64,000 bases of DNA, taken from assembly GCA_018398815.1 (NCBI GenBank), contig CM031609.1, forward strand, positions 27,107,696 to 27,171,695, written 5' to 3'. A program made the position numbers and the translations under genes. The stretch comes from Conus ventricosus (taxonomy: Eukaryota; Mollusca; Gastropoda; Neogastropoda; Conidae). Shown here one piece after another: positions 38,408-47,331 of this stretch (position 1 is its first letter; each line of letters starts with the position of its first letter). The notes under the pieces were generated by a model that was not told where the DNA came from, made no database searches, and was given only the letters and a program-made list of their open reading frames with translations.

Positions 38408-40503
38408 AGAGTACTGACTCGGAGTGATCACAGAAGCTGTGCACCAGACGCAGGAACTGGATCTTGAGGGCCACTTCAGGACTGCACTCACAGGACGCAT
38501 TGTGTCCACGCAACCGGTGACGACTGTGGTGACGAACACTGTCAAGTTTTAGAAAAATATTTCAGATACCCTAACAGCTCGAGTTCCAGTGTTGGTTCGG
38601 TCTTCACATTACATTTTTTTAGTCCTCCTATACTTTGTGCTGTGCTCACAATTTAAGGACCTTCAAGAGATGTGAGGAAGAGACTGAAGCCACCCTTTTG
38701 GCACCAACTGTCGGTTCCAGATCCTCGCATCCACAGTAGCATATCATACATACTTATCTTTCCTGTTAACATTTGAAAAAAAAAATCACATCTTCAACAC
38801 TTTTCTTTTAAACTCATATATGATGATTGAAAACCTGACACACTGTTTTCTCAATGTAGATTGTGGACAGGTCTTTTCTTTCACAGATTGTATCTCTGGC
38901 ACAGACAGTCAGATTCAAAAGAGCTTTGTGGTGTGACAAGGGTATATAGAAAAAAAAAATAAAAAATAAATAAAACAGGTTAAAAAAATGGCCAAATCGT
39001 GAAATACAGTGTAACATCTCTTTAAACACCTCTAGACAGCCTTCCAAATAGTTCTTTGATGGGAAGAGGTCGTAATACAGCAAATCTAATTCAAAGACAA
39101 TATCTAAAAAGAAACCTTAACTCATTCACTTTCTCAGCCAAAAACATTTCCTGATAAATAAATAAGATCAGATGTAACCAGGCCTGTTCCTCCCCCCCAC
39201 CCCCATTTCTCCTACCCCCAACCATCTCCCACTTACATCCTCTTTCCCTACATTTTCAAGGGAAATAACTCTTAGGTAATTAAAAAACTCTCCGGTGCTT
39301 CAACTATATCTGGCTCCACATATGTGGCAAGCGCACACTTTCATAAAACATATTAGTAATCATTTGCGTTTGTGCTGGATTTTGGAGATAAAATTTGAGA
39401 GATCTGGTCTCAGCTTGATGTTAGGCTATCAAAATGGCACTTTTTAGGCAAACAAATGGCCTTGTTTTGCCTTCTTTTTTTCCTCTTTATTGAATTGTTT
39501 ATAATACTTTGGGGGAGAAATATAAGCAAGAGAAACCTGTGCTTGAACGGTTAAGCTGTTTGGCTCTGAATCAGATAGTTATGAATTTAAACTGCTTGTG
39601 GAGTTGGCTTTTTATGGTTTGGAAACCCTCTGTCCAGCAGTACCACATTCAAATCAGAGGAGGTTAAGGTGGGGGGATGAGACTGATGGGCACCTGCCAT
39701 GCTCTGATATCCAGTGTGACCCTGTAATGGTTCCCTGCTCCTACTACATTTGCGTATGGGACTTGAACGACTAACCTTTATTATAATAAATACTGCACTC
39801 TGATATCCAGGTGACCCTCTAACGGTTCCCTGCTCCTACTGCCAATAGAATATGGGACTTGAACGATAACCTTTTTTGTTATAACATATACTCTGAAGAC
39901 TACTTTCAGCAATATAGAAACCAATGGAGAAAACTTAAGGATTATACTTTACGCAGTCTCCGATATACAGTGATACCAATCCAACTTGTCAATACAGCAA
40001 TCTTTTTTAAATACAGCAATTCATTCCCTAAGCACACAGGGTACATAACACCATAGCAGTGCAAGGGTGAACTGAGGTCTTTACTGGTAGGATTTACTGT
40101 ACAACTGAAACACAGTTTGATAAGACGTATAACACATTGATGTTATGATCCTTGTCGGCTATAGCATCCTTAGTATGTACGTGGAAGACGAGAGAACATG
40201 CAGTTTGGTACTCAGTACTCACAGCTGGTATTTCCATATGAACTGGTCGAACAGTTCGCTCAGACCTGGGGCTAGCTTTAAATCTGCCAACTTCCGCTGA
40301 ACCTGCAACACAAGATAAGATAAGATAATGTTGCTTATAGCCCAGCCGACAACCTGCAACACAAGGCATCAAGTGGGAAAACAGAACTGAGTTTTTAACA
40401 TTTAATTATAAATGGTCTATGGCTGTTAGATACCATGATCACAACCAATGCCAGTGATGCTGATCATCTCATCAGGAGATGAAAGCTGACCAAGGCCCAT
40501 GCT

Positions 40504-40542
<39 letters not shown>

Positions 40543-41445
40543 CACCAACCAAAAACAAAAGGCACAAAATATATATGCACTTTTGACAAGACCCAACTGG
40601 ACGTAGTACCAACCTCAATACTAACCAGAAACTTCTTATAAGTCAGGCTAAAACGGGGAGTTTGTATTATACTCCCTGTTTGGCTAGTATTACTTACCAT
40701 GTCAGACAATAGCACTCACGGCACTTAGTCAGCTCTGCCAGGCTGAAGTTTTGTGTGGCTAATGCAGTAATAAGACAGTCACGTGATGCCCAACCCGCTT
40801 CCGCCGTAGGAAGAAGCCAGTGTCAACCTCCCGTACCTCATTCATCGAGGCCTGCGCGCAAGGTAACCCCAGAACCTTGGCGCTAGTGGGGAAGGCAGGG
40901 CGGGCTTTAGAGTCTGACATGGTAAGTATACTAGCCAAACTGGGAGTATAATACAAACTCCCCATTTTGGCGTCATATACTGTACCATGTCAGACAATAG
41001 CAGCGAGAGTCGCGGACTCTCAGCTGGATGGTCATGGGTTCAATTCCCGTCACAGCCATTTATTTTGGGATTTTTTCTGCCCGACTGGCTCTTACCCAAA
41101 GTCGAGTTTGCAATGGACTGAACTGGGAAGACTGGGACCACACAGCTGTTTCATCCACTTACTGGATGCATCTCTCGCAGTGTCGCTCAAACCTCCTGAC
41201 CATCACTGCAGATGACGTCTTCTCTCAGGCCTTGGATGTATTATAAAAGTATGTATGTAGAGTGTAGCCCTGTCATGCAGTCTGACAACAGATTGAAAAT
41301 ATGTAGCATCCTCATCATTTAGCATTAGTAATTTTTTTTTAAAGTCTCCAATTCTGAAGCTGTCTATGCCTTGCTCTTGTGGTGACCTGTCTTGATTGCC
41401 TCTCATGTCTATGGCCTTGGTTTGATTCTGTCAGGTCACTGGTGC

Positions 41446-41542
<97 letters not shown>

Positions 41543-41551
41543 ATGTACACA

Positions 41552-41597
<46 letters not shown>

Positions 41598-41604
41598 CAC
41601 ATAT

Positions 41605-41649
<45 letters not shown>

Positions 41650-44600
41650 AGCATGCACACCCCCCAAACAGGCCAACAACGCAAACATCACGATTTGGAC
41701 AGCAACTACAAAAAAGAATACAGACAGACATGGGGTTAGATTCTTCTTCGTTAATCCTCATAAAAGAACTCACAACAACTACACATCTGTTCCGAGCACA
41801 AAAGAAGAAAAAAAAAAAATTAACAAATACCTCAGTAACAAAACATTTTTAAAAGGTGGGGGATGTAATTCTAAGGCATCTTTGGAGATCTGCCTAACTG
41901 TACACAGAGTAACTTGAGGGGTAAGCCCCCAACTCACCACAATGGAGGAAAAGAACAACTGAGCACAATAAATTGGGTCTGAAAACACAAAAGGCAGGAT
42001 ACAAAAACCAGAAAGAGCTTTCTGTCCAGAGTTTGGCCATGGGAAAAGAAGGAATGGACATGAGTGTGTATCTGAAGACAGAAAACATAAGACGGTCTAA
42101 GGGGCATCTTTATACTGCAGCAGCTACAAAGTTTTACAAAATCACAATTACCACTCTCATAATATTGTGCAATTGTGATCTTCTTAACAGTTTTCTTCCC
42201 TTTGGTGGGCTAGTGTTTTGCTACAGAATTTTAGGCTGGCAAACTGGCCGTAACATGCAAATAGTTGACATGCTTAAAAAAAAAAGAAGTGGGGTTAGGG
42301 GGGGAGGGGTTTAGGTGGAAGCTTGAGGGGAGGGGTGGGGGGTGGCGGCACAGGAACGATTTCATGACAGACATTGCCAGCCTCCAGGCGGTCTGACCTT
42401 TTTCCGGTGTTTCCCCAGCAGGAACAGGCCCAGCACATAGACCACCTCCACTCTGTGAACCAGTTCTTCTGTGATCTTCAGCCCCTGCTGCTGCACCAAG
42501 GCTCCTCCTTCTGAGCAGGGCTCCGAGATACCTGCCACCCCGAACACACTGAGAAACATAGGTCATGTATACACCCAGCATCTCCACTGAAAAAAAATCT
42601 ATCCATAGAAGAAAAGGCACTTGAATACAAAAAAAAAAAAAGGAATACCTCGCCCCCACCCAATCCCTAAGGATGGCTAACATCTACTGGCCATCATAAC
42701 AAAGAAAAAAACATAACTCTTCAGAGGCCATCAATATAAACAAATGCTAGATGCTTTATACCCAGTATTTATCAATGAAAGAGAAAAACAGTCCGTTTAC
42801 AGGTAACTGCAATTGATCCAAGGTAAGAGAGAGACAGGACAAGAGAGAGTGAGAGAAAAAAGAAATTGTATTGGAAGCATCTTGCTATACAGAAATATAC
42901 ATCAATCTTATGCTAGACTTTGTCGTCTTCTTGTAGTGTTGTGTGTCAAGAGAAGCTGACCCGCTGATGAAACTTCTCTCCTCCAAGACCGCCTCACGGA
43001 TTGGAGTATGGAATATACGAACAATGTACGAAACTGGAAGAGCAGCTCAGGTGGCTAGAGAGATGACAATTACAGGCTGGAGATACTCGGACTGAGTGAG
43101 GTGAGATGGACGTCATCAGGGAAAGTCACCTTAGCATCGGGCCACCAACTGCTGTATTCAGGACCGCCGGATGAGGGGGGTGTGCACAGAAATGGAGTTG
43201 GACTCATGTTGACCAAGAAAGCAAGCAAGAGCCTGATGGAATGGGAACCGGTCAACGAGCGAATACTAACAGCTAGATTCTTCTCAAAGTTCAGATGGTC
43301 AGCATAGTACAGTGCTACGCCCCAACCAACGTGGCTGAAGAAGACACCAAAGAAGAATTTTACCACAACTACAAGCTGTACTGGATAAGTTGCCAGAAGA
43401 GATGTCATCATAGTATGGGAGATATGAATGCCAAAGTTGGCGTGACAATAGTGGCAGAGAACATGTGATGGGAACAGAAGGACTGGGTACAATCAACGAA
43501 AACGGAGAACTTTTTACTAACTTCTGTGAAATGAACGACCTCATCATCGGAGGAACAGTTTTCCCACACCGCAAGATAAACAAGTGACATGGAGATCACC
43601 AGACCTGAGCACTGAAAACCAAATAGACCACTTCACGATCTCAAGGAGATGGAGACGGACCCTACAAGACGTGAAGGCATGCAGGGGTGCAGATGTGGGA
43701 TCAGATCACATACTTCTGGTGGGCAAGCTGAAGATCAAGATCGCCAGGAACAAAGATACAGGTCAACAGAGGCACCCACGCTTTGACACCACAAAGCTGA
43801 AGTCAGAAGAAAAGAAGAGGGAGTTTGTCATCACCCTGAACAACAGATTCCAGGCCCTCGCAGACCTGGAGGATGGCTCGCTGGAAAAGAAATGGGAGCG
43901 AGTGAGGAGTGCCTTCGATGAAGCCAGTCAAGAAGTGCTAGGATACAGGAAACGACAGCACAAACCATGGATCTCGGAAAGAAACCATCAAGAAGATAGA
44001 AAGAGAGACGAGAGACCAAACAGGGAGAGATCCAAGCCAGAACAAGAGCACAGAAACAACGTCTTCAACAGGAGTACAGCAAACGAGACAAGGAAGTGAA
44101 GAAGAGTGCCAAAAAGGACAAGCGAGACCATGTAGGACTGGCCACTCAAGCACAGGAAGCAGCGGAGAAGAATGATATGAAGACCCTCTACACCATCACT
44201 AAGCAGCTGGGCGGTAGGAAAACCAACACAAACCGACCAGTGAAAGGGAAGAATGGAAACATCTTGAGCAAACCAACAGAGCAGCTGGACAGATGGAGGG
44301 AACACTTTAGCGAGCTACTCAGCGGTACGCCAGTCAAGACACACCACTCATCGAGGAAGGATGAAGACCTGGATGTGAACCTAGGGCCGATCAGCAAAGA
44401 AGAAATCATTCAAGCAATCAGGAAGACAAAGAACAGGAAAGCCCCAGGACCTGACAACATCACACCGGAAGTGCTCAGGGCAGAAGCGACGGTCGCGGCA
44501 GACAATCCTGATGGACTTATTTCAAGAGGCCTGGGAAAAGGAAGAAGTGCCGAAAGAGTGGAAAAAGGGCTACATCATCAAGATACCAAGAAGGGAGATC

Positions 44601-45952
44601 TCAGCGAGTGTAAGAACTGGAGAGGGATACAGCTGCTGTCACTACCTAGTAAGATCTTCACGAGAATCATCCTAGAGAGGATCCGGGCAGCTGTAGACGA
44701 AAAGCTGAGAGACGAACAAGCAGGATTTCGAGCAGGAAGATCAATGTGTCGACCAGATAGCCACGCTCCGAATCATCATCGAGCAGTCTCTTGAGTGGCA
44801 GTCACCAATCTACATCAATTTTATCGATTTCAAAAAGCATTCGACACAGTGGACAGAGAAGTAACATGGAAAATCCTGAGACACTATGGAATTCCACTCA
44901 AGATGGTAAAAATCATACAGAGCCTGTACAAGGACACAACGTGTCACGTCATCCACAACACGAGTGTGTCGGAACCCTTCACAGTGAACACCGGGGTACG
45001 TCAGGGATGTTTGTTGTCACCGCTGATCATCTCTCTTGTGATCGACTGGGTGATGAGGACAGCGATGAAACCACCATGCGGGATCCAGTGGACACTCATG
45101 CAGAAACTTGAGGACCTGGATTTCGCGGACGACATCAGCTTGCTGACCCACACCCTCCACCACATGCAGAAGAAGACCGAGAGCCTCCGCAGCACAGCCA
45201 GTAACAATGGCTTGGAGATCAACGCGGAGAAGACAAAGACCATGAAGCCAACACAAGCCAGGCTGAAGCAATTCGCCTAGGGGAAAAACAGATAGATGTT
45301 GAGAAATTTACCTACCTAGGAAGCATTGTCAACAAGACAGGAGGTACTGATGATGACATCAGGGCCAGAATAACCAAGGCAAGATTTGCTTTCACCACCC
45401 TCAAGCCCATCTGGAGGAGCGCAAACGTCCGTCTTACACCAAACTGAGACTGTTTAACACCAATGTAAGTTAGACCTGTGCTGCTGTATGGCTCGGAGAC
45501 CTGGAGACTCACCAAAGGGCTGGAGCGCAAGTTGCAGGTCTTCATCAACACATGCCTGCGGCGGATCCTCCGCATCAGGTGGCCTGACAGAATTGCAAAT
45601 GAGGAGCTATGGCGCCAGACAGATCAGAGACCAATCGGAGACACCATCAGAATCCGAAAGTGGAAGTGGATCGGACACATCCTACGCCGAGGCCCGGACA
45701 ACATCACACGGCAGGCACTGGATTGGAACCCGCAAAGAAAGAGAAAGCGAGGCCGCCCAGTGACAACTTGGCTTAGGACGCTGAACAGCGAGCTGAGTTC
45801 CATCAAGCTGTCCTGGGGTGAGGCAAAGCGGGCAGCCCAAGACCGCACACGCTGGAAATCTGCAGTGAAGGCCCTATGCTCCCGATGGAGTGAAGAGGAT
45901 TAAGTAAGTAAGTAAGTGTAGTGTTGTGTCTAGCACATGGTGTGCGTGTGTG

Positions 45953-46006
<54 letters not shown>

Positions 46007-47279
46007 TGTGTGTGTCTGTGCGTGCGCATGCGTGTGTGTGTGCATGAGCGCGTGCATGCACAGTGCGTGCGTGCGTGTGTTTGTGCATGCATGCGAGTGT
46101 GTGTGTGTGCATGTGTGTGTCCTGTCTATACAGAATCATATGCTTCTCATGGACTGCCCGAATTGCCAATACAGAATTCTTTATTGTATAAAATACTTAT
46201 AAGAAGGCTCTTTTGACTACCTTGATGGTAAACTAATGAACAGGCTTACTGTCATCTGACAATGTACATTTTCGGCTGAATACAAAAATTAAGACAAAAA
46301 ACACATAAATTACCAAAGCATACTATCTATACATGACTTACAAGTTTATCATGTTCATTTAAAAAAGAAATTCATGAGTGCCACCAACAGATTTCTGCTA
46401 TTTTGTTAATTATGTCACTAAATTCTAGAAAAGAAAAACAGTGAAAGATAATTTGTACATGTTCTAGAATGTTTATGTTCTCAGTAGCAATGCACAGGGA
46501 AGAATTTGATGATTTTTCGACCATGTTATGTTCCCTTCATTACAAAAACATGTTCAATGTTGGACCATTCAACTTGTCAATTTTACTGACACAAAGTGAG
46601 AATTGCCTTTGTGCTGCCATCTTGTTCAGGATTAAGAATGGTGTCAATCTGTCTCAAAATAGCACAATCAGAAAGAAAATACTCCTTAATTTTCGTCTAC
46701 AGGAATGAACTGCAGCCTGTACTGTTTCCCATTTGATTGAAGCTCTCATGTGCATTAACAGTCCCCATCCTATGGACATCATCGTTTTGGCACAACACAC
46801 TTTGTCAGCAGGACACCAAAGAGGTTGAAGTTTATCAGATCATTATTGTGATGAAGCTCAGCTGCTGTGGGTCGGACATTTGGTCAGGTCAGGAAAAAAA
46901 AAGAAAGAATACCTGCCAATGATGGTCTATTTTAAACAAAATCAGGTAAAAGATTTGTCTCGTACAATCTGACAGTCCAATAAGTAATTTCAAAGACATG
47001 CTGCACAGATGTCATGTAAGGCAAGCAACACATTCTGATTGCTGACTGTGAATCTCTCGAGTCACAACTCCAGCACCTGGCACTAACACACACTCAACAA
47101 GGGTGTGTATGCTCTTGAGCAGTGGTGATGGGAACATCTGGACATGAAGAAATAGTCTGTAAGGAGAGAACCCTGGATCTGTCACAGTGCTCACAGGTCC
47201 AACCTGTGGCCATCTCTGTGAGTGAGTTTGTGATCCTAGTCACTAGCAACTGATTCCCATTTGTGTGTGTGTGTGTGTG

Positions 47280-47331
<52 letters not shown>

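Larger units (their letters stand above)
42935..45918 (+). mobile_element. APE-type LINE, RTE-like, inactivated
   Basis: A non-LTR element of about 3 kb inserted antisense in a TRPC4AP intron. The endonuclease begins near 42,985 ([20 protein letters not shown]) and runs through [12 protein letters not shown] and [18 protein letters not shown] at about 43,684. Reverse transcriptase motifs follow: [15 protein letters not shown] near 44,433, [11 protein letters not shown] near 44,713, [11 protein letters not shown] near 44,826, [11 protein letters not shown] near 44,994 and the palm box [10 protein letters not shown] near 45,115. The C-terminal [11 protein letters not shown] and [20 protein letters not shown] lie at 45,478-45,903. 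It ends in four TAAG units (45,902-45,918). At least five frame breaks inactivate it. It is a different subfamily from the 8-11 kb LINE. Confidence 0.88.

Noticed and set aside
41000..41060. A tRNA gene
   Set aside because: Only the B box and part of an arm are present; no full cloverleaf or A box, and it continues into a SINE body.
41379..41917. Overlapping frames on both strands in CA/TG tracts (also at 12.1, 38.2, 45.9, 50.1, 52.9 and 61.6 kb)
   Set aside because: Thr-His and Cys-Val repeats are translations of microsatellites.
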